DNA from: an uncultured Gammaproteobacteria bacterium
Lineage (GTDB): Bacteria > Pseudomonadota > Gammaproteobacteria > Eutrophobiales > Eutrophobiaceae
DNA length: 34,936 bases
Assembly: GCA_958295485.1 (NCBI GenBank)
Contig: CATQGX010000001.1
Location: 1-34,936, forward strand
Reading direction: 5' to 3'
This document shows positions 24,709 through 31,615 of this stretch, one piece after another; the first letter of the stretch is position 1, and every line of letters begins with the position of its first letter. Both the position numbers and the translations under genes were made by a program. Below the pieces are notes generated by a model that saw nothing but the letters and a program-made list of their open reading frames with translations, was not told the DNA's origin and ran no database searches.

Positions 24709-24895
24709 GATCCTTTCGAACCTGGTGCCGAGCTCGACCGTATTTTTTGATTCTCTCCGGATCTTTGCCAGGACGGTGTCAAACGTCTGCGGGCGGTCCC
24801 GGCTCAGGGCGGTGCGCCCCCAAGCTGAACCTGCTTGTTACGTTGTATCTGATGCTCTACAGGATCGGTTTGATTGTGACCGGGGCGGGCTTTAG

Positions 24896-24955
24896 TGAGG
24901 AAGCTTGAGGAAGCTTGAGGAAGCTTGAGGAAGCTTGAGGAAGCTTGAGGAAGCT
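24896..24955. repeat. 10-bp tandem repeat, six copies
   Basis: Six perfect units of TGAGGAAGCT in a row. The array lies about 55 bases upstream of where the restriction enzyme's reading frame opens, in a non-coding stretch. Such short perfect arrays arise by slippage and can vary between strains. Confidence 0.95.
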
Positions 24956-25498
24956 ATCGTTCAGCCAAGCCCGACGTAACCGCGTATTCATTTTAACCTA
25001 ACGTGAGAGTCCCATAATATCAACATGCCGCTGAATTTTCGGGTGGGGGTAGAGCTACGGTTTGTCCCGGACGGCCTTGATGTCAGAACTTGAAAATGTG
25101 CGTGGGGGTAGGCGCCAAACATGCCTAGAAATCCGTCCCTGAGAACGTCAGACGAACACATTTTCAAGTTCTGATGTGAACTCACTCCAAACCGGAATGG
25201 GGTCTAGCTGCTGTAAACCGCGGTTGGTCTAACAGCAGACAGGTGACAGATACCACCTCCGTCACCGGGGCGGGCCTAGCTGCCGTGAACCGTTCCCGGT
25301 CTGACGCCCAGAGTACGGCGGGCCCCGGCCTGTGGTCCTTCATCGAGCCGGTAGGTGTCCGCTGGGGCCCGTCCGGAACCTGACAAAGCGGGGGTGGGAG
25401 ATGGTGTCCTCCCACGTCCTCCCCCGGTGTGGTCCTGCGGATGCCGAGTTCGTTGTTTCGTTTCATACAGTAATGCGAAAAAGATACACCGTTTTTTC
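24956..25498. other. intergenic with a palindromic element and a short degenerate repeat
   Basis: Besides the family A element (25083-25174), the stretch has a degenerate direct repeat: CTAGCTGCTGTAAACCG (about 25203) and CTAGCTGCCGTGAACCG (about 25275), each followed by a GGTCT motif. No gene is supported. Confidence 0.4.
25083..25174. mobile_element. MITE-like palindromic element, family A, copy 3
   Basis: A 92-bp element starting TCAGAACTTGAAAATGTGC and ending ACACATTTTCAAGTTCTGA, flanked by TG on both sides. It aligns without gaps to copy 2 at 17016-17107. No coding capacity. Confidence 0.75.
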
Positions 25499-25542
25499 GG
25501 TGCACAATGTGTACGGTATGCACAATGTACACAAAATGCACC
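25499..25542 (+). promoter_or_regulatory. operator-like palindrome upstream of the AbrB-like gene
   Basis: The 44-bp site has outer arms GGTGCACAATGTGTAC and GTACACAAAATGCACC (imperfect inverted repeat) and also contains TGCACAATGT twice in direct orientation. It overlaps a TATA-like CTTAAATGG (25542-25550), which is about 19-27 bases upstream of the ATG at 25569. A dimeric or tetrameric regulator binding here would block transcription; autoregulation by the AbrB-like protein is an obvious guess. Confidence 0.5.
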
Positions 25543-25568
25543 TTAAATGGATCCGGGGATTACAGCTC

Positions 25569-25877
25569 ATGGAATCGGCACAGATCATCAGGAAAATACA
25601 GTTCCGGCAGGGCTCCTTTGCCATCAGCATACCCAAGCAGATGGCCCGGATGCTGGGGGTGGAGCGGGGCCAGTACGTGGGGATTGTCGCAGAGGGAGAC
25701 AGGCTGATAGTCAGCCTGATCCGGCAGGGTCCGGGGCCGGCGGACGGCCCGGAACGCGATGCTGCGGTCCGGGGCGACAGCGTGGAAGAGGAGAATGCCG
25801 GTGTGCAGAACGGCGATACGGCATACGGCGAACCCGGCCCGGACGGCGCCTCCATGCTGGACGGACTGCGCATGTGA
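25569..25877 (+). CDS. AbrB/SpoVT-type DNA-binding protein
   Basis: A 102-residue protein. Residues 5-50 (IIRKIQFRQGSFAISIPKQM, then ARMLGVERGQYVGIVAEGDR and LIVSLI) have the swapped-hairpin AbrB pattern, with the S-x-x-x-x-IPK core and the LG-x-x-x-G turn. Such proteins bind DNA as dimers or tetramers and often repress their own genes or act as antitoxins or plasmid regulators. The C-terminal half is acidic, Gly/Pro-rich and probably disordered; it could bind a partner, as adaptor proteins of partition systems do (inference). I chose the ATG at 25569 because the domain starts just after it; the frame is open further upstream through the palindromic site. It converges with the topoisomerase-like gene, 39 bases away. 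Confidence 0.75.
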   Translation: MESAQIIRKIQFRQGSFAISIPKQMARMLGVERGQYVGIVAEGDRLIVSLIRQGPGPADGPERDAAVRGDSVEEENAGVQNGDTAYGEPGPDGASMLDGLRM

Positions 25878-25900
25878 CCCCCCCCCCCCCTCATTTTTTT
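25878..25900 (+). terminator. C13 run followed by a T7 run
   Basis: Directly after the TGA of the AbrB-like gene come 13 C, TCA and seven T (25894-25900). Oligo-T is a typical archaeal terminator; the C run is unusual and probably length-variable. Confidence 0.5.
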
Positions 25901-25916
25901 ATGACACCGGATAATT

Positions 25917-26762
25917 TCAGAGTTTTCTTGCAAGCCTGCTCAGGGCCTTCCTCTCCCTGTCCTCCCGCCGTATCGTCTCGTTGTACCGGTCCAGGTCCAT
26001 GTGTCCCTGTATGGCGGTCTCCAGCACGTTGGAGAGCACCTCGGGATCCAGCGCGTCAAGCTCCCATGACTTGTTGCCGTACTGCTCATAGTACCGCTTT
26101 GCACGGGGATCCGACTTTTTGGCCGGGTTGGGGGGCAGCGAGTACTGTTTGATCTGGTCGTATGTCAGCGCGACACGCTCTATCTCCGGGTGCCTGCCGA
26201 AGGTGGCCAGCCTGTCCTGGATGTCGCGGACCATGTCGATGCCGCTCGGATCATGGTCCCCCAGGTACAGGATGTGGCAGGACTTGTCCTCCTCGTCCTC
26301 CTGCACCTCCAGCCGCATGGCCACATCGTGCATGGCGCTGGCAGAGGCGTACCCCTTGTTGACCAGCAGTGACACGTGGTACTGGCGCGTTATGGGCTCC
26401 AGTATCCCGGCCAGGGCCTCCTTTTCGACCATGACCTCCACGTAATGATCCTGCTCCTGCCACCTGTACGACCGGTACGAGTTTTTCACGGCCATGACAA
26501 AGGAGCCCATCGAGTCAAACTCGTTGGGCATCATGGGCACCCTGACGCGGTCCACGATCGTGTCCCAGTCGATGAACCCCTGCATCCGGCCCAGAGTGGT
26601 GACCTTGCTTACGCGCTGGTACGAGGAAAGCGCGTTGGCGATGACGATCCTGGCCACGAGCTGGTAGTACAGCTGGCGCACGGTCAGGCGGTACCCCTTG
26701 TCCTCGTACGACTCGATTATCGGGATCATCTTGTCCAGCAGCTCCCGGGTGGTGTGTTGCAT
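25917..26762 (-). CDS. stand-alone topoisomerase VI A / Spo11-like protein (mini-A type)
   Basis: A 281-residue protein if started at the ATG at 26762. The N-terminal winged-helix part carries RLTVRQLYYQLVA (about residues 25-37), matching the catalytic-tyrosine motif of Topo VI A and Spo11 (Tyr32 or Tyr33). A Toprim domain follows: VMVEKEALAGIL (Glu113 or Glu115) and ILYLGDHDPSGIDM (Asp169, Asp171), the metal-binding acid residues. Full Topo VI A has about 350-400 residues and needs a B subunit with an ATPase; none is present. Short A-like proteins without B are known from mobile elements. It could cleave or nick DNA at an origin, or act in segregation. The frame is open further upstream, but that part runs across the palindrome at 26797-26811 and looks non-coding. 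Confidence 0.75.
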   Translation of the reverse strand: MQHTTRELLDKMIPIIESYEDKGYRLTVRQLYYQLVARIVIANALSSYQRVSKVTTLGRMQGFIDWDTIVDRVRVPMMPNEFDSMGSFVMAVKNSYRSYRWQEQDHYVEVMVEKEALAGILEPITRQYHVSLLVNKGYASASAMHDVAMRLEVQEDEEDKSCHILYLGDHDPSGIDMVRDIQDRLATFGRHPEIERVALTYDQIKQYSLPPNPAKKSDPRAKRYYEQYGNKSWELDALDPEVLSNVLETAIQGHMDLDRYNETIRREDRERKALSRLARKL

Positions 26763-26796
26763 CGTGGAATCGACGTATCTTATCTTTGCCAAATGT

Positions 26797-26811
26797 ACCG
26801 TATTATACGGT
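26797..26811. promoter_or_regulatory. perfect palindrome ACCGTAT-T-ATACGGT
   Basis: A 7-1-7 perfect inverted repeat, 35-49 bases upstream of the topoisomerase-like gene's ATG. On the minus strand it includes GTATAATA, a TATA-like box. A regulator bound here would cover the promoter. It lies between that gene and the iteron array. Confidence 0.6.
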
Positions 26812-26856
26812 ATGATCGCATAAATACGGATCGCTTTTCTGACCAAAAGGACACGT

Positions 26857-26987
26857 CAATATGTCATGTCCATATGTCATGTCCATAAGGTCAGTCAATA
26901 TGTCATGTCCATAAGGTCAGTCAATATGTCATGTCCATAAGGTCAGTCCATATGTCATGTCCATATGTCATATCCATAAGGTCAGTC
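26857..26987. repeat. iteron array: six ATATGTCAT units
   Basis: Six copies of (C/A)ATATGTCAT(G/A)TCC. Four are followed by ATAAGGTCAGT, giving a 25-26 bp period (unit CAATATGTCATGTCCATAAG then GTCAGT); two are followed directly by the next unit at 14 bp. The two short-spaced pairs lie at the ends and the long-spaced units in the middle. It sits in the divergent gap between the topoisomerase-like and actin-like genes. This is what a plasmid centromere (parC/parS) or replication-origin iteron array looks like; it is not CRISPR, as there are no unique spacers. Confidence 0.9.
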
Positions 26988-27172
26988 CATCCGTAGGCCC
27001 GGGCAGGAACAGGCCGGTGCGGCCCGGCAGCTGCCGGTGTGAGTCGGACCGGATTGGCCGCCTTTGGCCTGACGGCACCCGTAACGGCCGGTACAGGCAC
27101 GGCATGCCATGCAAAAAACGGGCGTACCGGCCCAAAAATTTGGCCCTTTTATGCAGACGGTTCTTTGCAGGC

Positions 27173-27997
27173 ATGGTCAAGATAGGACTGGACATCGGGA
27201 CGGGCTTTGTCAAATGCGTGTGCGACCACGGGAGCTTTCGGTTCCCGTCGCTGTACACCCGCCGCATCAACGGGCAGTGGACCGACAGCGTGTCCGAGGC
27301 CGTGGGCGACCGGGCGGCAAAGATGCTGAGGACCGAGGGGACCACCGCGATCAGCCCCATATACCGGGGCAGGCCGCAAAAGCAGTACCAGAAACAGGTG
27401 GAGATGCTGGTGAAAGAGTCCCTGGACAGGGTGTACAGGACGACGCACGTGCCCGGCCTCAGCAAGGCCCGCGTCGTGGTGGGCCTGCCGTACGAGGCCG
27501 CCAGCTACAAAAACTCGCTGACGAAGATCATCTGCCGGGATCCACGGGTGCAACGCTGCGACGTGGTGGCCCAGGCCGCCGGGACCCTGGTGGTGGCGGA
27601 CAAGAGCACGGGCATCGTGGTCTCGATCGGCCAGGGAACCTCCGAGATCGTGGTGATCGAGGACAACAAGATCCTGGACGGCCGGAGCCTGGAGTGGGCC
27701 TCGGAGTTCATCACGCGCAAGATAGGCAGGTTCGCGCATCTGGACACCTCGCTACTGTCCCGGCACAGGGACGTCTGCGCCCGGTACGCCAAGGCGCTTG
27801 CCGAGAACCTCGCGGCCGAGGTCACCGACGTGGTGTCCGCACACGGATACGAGCGTGAGATCACCGTGTCAGGCGGCGGCATCCTGATCCCGAGGGTGCG
27901 CCAGGAACTGGCGGCCCGCCTCAAGGGCTTTGAGATCGAGGTGCCCGAGGACCCGGTCATGAGCAACGCGGCCGGCCTGTACAGGCTGGCGCAGTAG
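27173..27997 (+). CDS. actin/ParM-like ATPase
   Basis: A 274-residue protein of the actin/Hsp70 fold. The phosphate-1 loop is IGLDIGTGFVKCV (residues 4-16), the phosphate-2 loop is VVSIGQGTSEIVVIE (about 147-161) and the adenosine motif is ITVSGGGILIP (near residue 227). Size and motif spacing fit the bacterial/archaeal ParM, Alp and Ta0583-like group rather than FtsA or DnaK. Such proteins form ATP-driven filaments that push or pull plasmid copies apart, using an adaptor bound to a centromere. The start ATG at 27173 is followed at once by the first strand; CTTTTATGC about 20-28 bases upstream is a plausible TATA box. Upstream are the iterons; downstream is a T14 terminator. The frame is intact and GC-rich. 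Confidence 0.85.
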   Translation: MVKIGLDIGTGFVKCVCDHGSFRFPSLYTRRINGQWTDSVSEAVGDRAAKMLRTEGTTAISPIYRGRPQKQYQKQVEMLVKESLDRVYRTTHVPGLSKARVVVGLPYEAASYKNSLTKIICRDPRVQRCDVVAQAAGTLVVADKSTGIVVSIGQGTSEIVVIEDNKILDGRSLEWASEFITRKIGRFAHLDTSLLSRHRDVCARYAKALAENLAAEVTDVVSAHGYEREITVSGGGILIPRVRQELAARLKGFEIEVPEDPVMSNAAGLYRLAQ

Positions 27998-28012
27998 CCC
28001 CCAAACCTCCTC

Positions 28013-28026
28013 TTTTTTTTTTTTTT
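28013..28026 (+). terminator. T14 terminator after the actin-like gene
   Basis: Fourteen consecutive T start 16 bases after the stop codon, a strong oligo-T archaeal terminator. Confidence 0.8.
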
Positions 28027-28100
28027 GAATCTAAATCAAGGTCTGTAGGAGACCGTTTGGAATCTAGAATCTAAATCAGATGCCTTGGAGGGCACCCTGT

Positions 28101-28232
28101 TCTAGAATCAGGGCCGGCGGCCCCCCCCCCCCCGGTTCGGAATCTAGAATCAGGGCCGGCGGCCCCCCCCCCCCCCGGTTCGGAATCTAGAATCAGGGCC
28201 GGCGGCCCCCCCCCCCCGGTTCGGAATCTAGA
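28101..28232. repeat. C-rich tandem repeat, three units
   Basis: Units of 41-43 bp begin TCTAGAATCAGGGCCGGCGG, run into 12-14 C (28121-28133, 28163-28176, 28206-28217) and end GGTTCGGAA. The unit length varies only through the C run. Two partial AATCTAGAATCTAAATC-type copies precede the array (from about 28027). No gene is inside. Confidence 0.9.
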
Positions 28233-28254
28233 ATCAGAAAAAGTGGAGATGTGT

Positions 28255-28365
28255 CTAGCGATCATTGAGGAACGCATCGGCACACCGGATCAGCATCCTG
28301 TTTGTATGGGAGGCAAGGCCACCGTCACATACGGGGCAGCGCCTCCCGAAATCCCCTTTTGCCAT
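28255..28365 (-). CDS. mini zinc-ribbon-like protein
   Basis: A 36-residue frame: MAKGDFGRRCPVCDGGLASH, then TNRMLIRCADAFLNDR. The CPVC pair and a later Cys (with nearby His and Asp) resemble one zinc-binding knuckle. Support for coding: a decayed relative at 1080-1239 keeps the protein-level pattern, and both copies keep a TATA-like CTTTTATG 21-28 bases upstream of the start. It could be the last part of a larger lost gene, but no in-frame similarity upstream is seen. Function unknown; small zinc ribbons often bind nucleic acid or proteins. Confidence 0.5.
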   Translation of the reverse strand: MAKGDFGRRCPVCDGGLASHTNRMLIRCADAFLNDR

Positions 28366-28385
28366 GACATACAAGATGGGGTTGC

Positions 28386-28393
28386 ATAAAAGG
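28386..28393 (-). promoter_or_regulatory. TATA-like box of the mini zinc-ribbon gene
   Basis: The minus strand reads CTTTTATG, conserved in the decayed copy at about 1254-1261. The spacing fits a leaderless transcript from the ATG at 28365. Confidence 0.45.
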
Positions 28394-28478
28394 GGGTGAT
28401 TTGTAAAGCAGGTTGCGGACGGCCAGAATACTGCTGTCGTTGCCGCAACCTGTAACCCCCCCCCCTGCCTCGGATCCA

Positions 28479-28666
28479 GAGATGCGCACGCCTGATCCGG
28501 CAGATCCTGCAGGTGTGATCTGCCCCCAAAACGCGTGTGTCTGTCTGCACCTGCAACCGCCCTTTTGCCGGAACTGCCGTTGCCGCCGCCGCCCTCCCAC
28601 CGATTTTTCCAACCCGGGTGCAAAAAACCGCAATCTGTGCGTAAAAGGCATACCGCAAATCAATAT
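28479..28666. other. intergenic, nothing recognised
   Basis: GC-rich, no supported feature. It ends at the left target duplication of the IS5/ISH1-like element. Confidence 0.3.
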
Positions 28667-28854
28667 CAATGGTGTAGGTTGTGCGGTAACCCTGCCTAAA
28701 AACCGCCCAAACCGGCCTCCGGATGGGACGCGGGCGTCGGCCGACGGCTGTTCCTGCCTAGGATCCCACAGGTACGCGTTTTTCGCGGCTGAAACCAACC
28801 ACAAGACAAATTATTTTCACATAGGGTCTTAAATAGACAGGCCGAGATCCGCCG

Positions 28855-30306
28855 TTGCCTTTGAAAAACGACGGAACCGCCTGTCAACAGACAGTAACAA
28901 AATCCGGATTTAAGCATGACGATGACGGACCGCAAGGTACCGGCCGTAAAAACCTCGACGAAAAATACATCAACCGTGGCCGCGATCTGGTTCTGGGCGC
29001 CGAAGAGGACAAGGAGGCGGAGCTGAAAAAGGCCAACCGTCACAAACCCGGCCACCCGTACGCATATACGGATTCGCTTATCATGTCGCTTGCGTTTATC
29101 AGGAGCGTGCTCAAGCTGCCGTACAGGCAGCTTGAGGGCTTTGCAGAGGAGATGCTGGGGCCTGAAAACGTCCCGTCCTTTGGCCACATGCGCGAGCGGA
29201 TCAACCGGCTGGACGTCAGGATCGTGGACAATTTCACGCTGATATCGTCCAAACCGGGAATGATCAGGCTCGTGATAGACTCGTCCGGACTCCGGCAGCA
29301 CAACTGCGGCTCGTGGATGGCAAAAAAGTGGAAGACCAAGCGCGGGTTCGTCAAGATACATTTCCTGATAGAGGTGGGCACCAAGAAGGTGCTGGGCCTG
29401 AAGGTGACCGACGAGACGGTTGGAGACCCCACCGTATTCCAGGAGCTGTTTGACGACGTACTAAAGATGCTGGGTCCCGTTCCAAAGGTGGTCCTGGACT
29501 GGGAGGATGAGGAGAAGGCGAGGATCGGGGCGATCAGGGAGGCTGCCAAGGATGACGTAGACGAGGTGGTGGCACGGGCGGTAAAGGAGGCGGCCGGTGA
29601 CGCCGCTGTGGCCGTGGAGGTGACCGAGAAGGCGGAGGTGACCGAGAAGGCGGAGGTGACCGAGAAGGCGGAGGTGACCGAGAAGGCGGAGGTGACCGAG
29701 AAGGCGGAGGTGACCGAGAAGGCGGAGGTGACCGAGAAGGCGGAGGTGATGGAGGACACCACATCCGAAACCGCAAATCCGGAGTCTCAACAAAACCGAA
29801 AGCCGTTAAATCCTGACTCCGTCCGCTGGATCATAAAAAAGATAGCGATGGAGGCGGTGTCCGATATCACGCACAATCCATCTAGGATAATATACGGTGA
29901 CAGGGCCTACGCGACGCGCGCCATCATAGAAGCAGTCGCTAAGGCCAGATTTGAATCAGGAATTCTGGCAAAGAAGAACTCCGTCGACGCCGACAAGGAC
30001 GCCGACAAGGACGCCGACAAGGACGCCGGTGACACGTGGAGCAAGACGGTGTGCGCCCAGTTGGGGGCCGGGGAACAAAACGTCGCCAGCCTCTCGACTG
30101 AGGACAAGGTGGCCAACCGCGAGGAGTGGAAAAAGATGAACGGTTATGGCAACAGATGGATAGTGGAGATTGTATTTGCCGCATTCAAGCGTATGTTCGG
30201 CGAGTCCGTCAGTTCGCTGACCAAGGAATCCATAATCCAGGAGGTAAGGCTCAAGGTGGCAATCTACAACAGGCAGATAGACAAGGAGATGGCCAGGGCA
30301 TGCTAG
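28855..30306 (+). CDS. IS5/ISH1-like transposase with repetitive insertions
   Basis: A 483-residue DDE transposase starting at TTG (28855; TATA-like CTTAAATA lies about 20-28 bases upstream). Triad candidates: Asp in RLVIDSSGLRQH, Asp in IIYGDRAYATRA and Glu in WIVEIVFAAFKRMFGE. Between the first two Asp are a charged region and seven perfect VTEKAE hexapeptides, and after the second Asp a short ADKD repeat. Typical ISH1/IS5 transposases have about 280-340 residues, so some 150 residues are extra. The frame is open throughout. The insertions fall where IS transposases tolerate loops, so the enzyme may still work. Confidence 0.85.
   Translation: MPLKNDGTACQQTVTKSGFKHDDDGPQGTGRKNLDEKYINRGRDLVLGAEEDKEAELKKANRHKPGHPYAYTDSLIMSLAFIRSVLKLPYRQLEGFAEEMLGPENVPSFGHMRERINRLDVRIVDNFTLISSKPGMIRLVIDSSGLRQHNCGSWMAKKWKTKRGFVKIHFLIEVGTKKVLGLKVTDETVGDPTVFQELFDDVLKMLGPVPKVVLDWEDEEKARIGAIREAAKDDVDEVVARAVKEAAGDAAVAVEVTEKAEVTEKAEVTEKAEVTEKAEVTEKAEVTEKAEVTEKAEVMEDTTSETANPESQQNRKPLNPDSVRWIIKKIAMEAVSDITHNPSRIIYGDRAYATRAIIEAVAKARFESGILAKKNSVDADKDADKDADKDAGDTWSKTVCAQLGAGEQNVASLSTEDKVANREEWKKMNGYGNRWIVEIVFAAFKRMFGESVSSLTKESIIQEVRLKVAIYNRQIDKEMARAC
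29620..29745 (+). repeat. 18-bp tandem repeat inside a transposase gene, seven copies
   Basis: Seven perfect units of GTGACCGAGAAGGCGGAG, each encoding VTEKAE, then a diverged eighth (GTGATGGAGGAC). Length 126 bp, a multiple of three, so copy number can change without loss of frame. Confidence 0.98.
29986..30027 (+). repeat. 12-bp tandem repeat inside a transposase gene
   Basis: Three and a half perfect units of GACGCCGACAAG, encoding DADK repeats, 240 bp downstream of the VTEKAE array in the same gene. Confidence 0.95.
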
Positions 30307-30467
30307 GGGACGGCTCAATGGAACGCGGCCGAACCCGCCTGATCGGGGCGTGTGTTGCAGCAGAACCGGGTTAGGGGGTCTGGCGCGGCGGAGAATTAGT
30401 CACGCTGTCGAGTTACCGCACAACCTACAATGGTGATATAACATGGGCACGTAACCCCAATGATAAC

Positions 30468-31603
30468 ATGTACGACAAAACGAAACACACAATACCACTC
30501 TTGGCGCTGGTGTTCCTGCTTCCGATAGGACTGGCAGGAGCGCAGAGCATGCCGGGAGGAGAGGAGCTCGAACCGACGGGTTCCGTCCCGACCGTAGACG
30601 AGGACTCAAGGGGCCGGAAATCGACATGATAAGGAAACTGACGGAGCCGCAAGAGTTTGTAGGACAGCACACGACCGATGCAAGACAGGTCGGAGACTAC
30701 CTGCACATCAGGCATACATACACCAGTGACGAATTGGAGCGTCTCGGGATCGACCACGTCTTCCGCGAGGAGATACACCCGGTTCCACCCACTGCATCCG
30801 ACGAGGAGATTTCACAGTTTGTCAACACTCCAACCACAAGCCAAAACTACACTATGAGCCTTGTCCACGAGGACGACGTTTCCACGTTTGACAAGATCCG
30901 GATCAACGGCACGGAGGTATCCGCACAGTCGTTCCGGCAGTGGAACGTCGTAAAAGCCGAAAAAAACAACAATACGCAGACAAGCAACGTGGACTATCGA
31001 CAGGCATCCTACGAAGATTGGGCCTCCAAAGAAATCGATACCAGATACCAGTCATACGATCCAATCAACCTGATTTGGAGCGATGCGTTTCCAGAGGGCA
31101 GCAGACTGATATTAAAGGTAAGCGACAAAATGCATAGCACCGGATGGAATGAGCCCTGTCCGATTTCTAGCGATCTGTATGTCAACATTGGTGGAACTTG
31201 GAAAAAACAGGACAAACACTATGTTGATAACTTTGGATCAATTTGCCACCAGTACCATGTCAGGGCATGGCAAATCAACGCTGATTCCGTGATTGGTTCG
31301 GCACACAAGGAACATGACGGCTACAAACTTCCACGGGAAAGGATTGACATATTGCACATTTCTAGCTCCGGTCCCAACGTGTTAGAACGCAATGCAGTAG
31401 GCTATGGGATAGTCTATCACTCTCTGAGCGGCTTTGACACCGCTGAGGACGAGGCTGCAGGCGAGTTCACCGGCAGCTGTTGGAGTGTTGCAAAGGATTC
31501 AGTGTACCTGGGAAACCAATACACCAGAAAGACATTCAAGAACAATATTCTTGAGAATACGGCTCGCAACGACGGTTACGCAACGGTTATACGTTGCTCC
31601 TAA
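30468..31603 (+). pseudogene. exported-protein gene with an apparent frameshift after the signal peptide
   Basis: The first frame (30468-30629) encodes MYDKTKHTIPLLALVFLLPI followed by GLAGAQ, a good signal peptide, and 25 more residues. The second (30626-31603) encodes 325 residues from MIRKLTEPQEFVGQH to ATVIRCS without a signal peptide. They overlap by four bases (ATGA). Reading the second frame backwards gives KGPEIDMIRKL, a natural junction, so a one-base loss in or near the GGGG at 30610-30613 probably split one gene of about 378 residues. Coupled translation of two proteins is the alternative. A TATA-like GTGATATAAC (30433-30442) survives beside the insertion sequence. The mature protein is AT-richer than its flanks; family unknown. 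Confidence 0.6.
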
Positions 31604-31615
31604 CTTTTTTTACTC

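Larger units (their letters stand above)
28675..30427 (+). mobile_element. IS5/ISH1-like insertion sequence with 8-bp target duplication
   Basis: A 1753-bp element with perfect 16-bp inverted ends, TAGGTTGTGCGGTAAC at 28675-28690 and its complement at 30412-30427. The flanking direct repeat CAATGGTG (28667-28674 and 30428-30435) is an 8-bp target duplication, as known for the ISH1 group. The element is longer than usual because its transposase gene has repetitive insertions. It landed just upstream of the TATA-like box of the exported-protein gene at 30468. Confidence 0.9.

Noticed and set aside
26857..26987. CRISPR array
   Set aside because: The repeats are contiguous with a shared accessory motif and no unique spacers, and there are no cas genes; the iteron interpretation fits better.
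29040..29793. Antisense frames of Ser/Thr- or Leu-rich repeats (LGHLRL and SPPPSR types)
   Set aside because: They are shadows of the VTEKAE repeat in the transposase gene.
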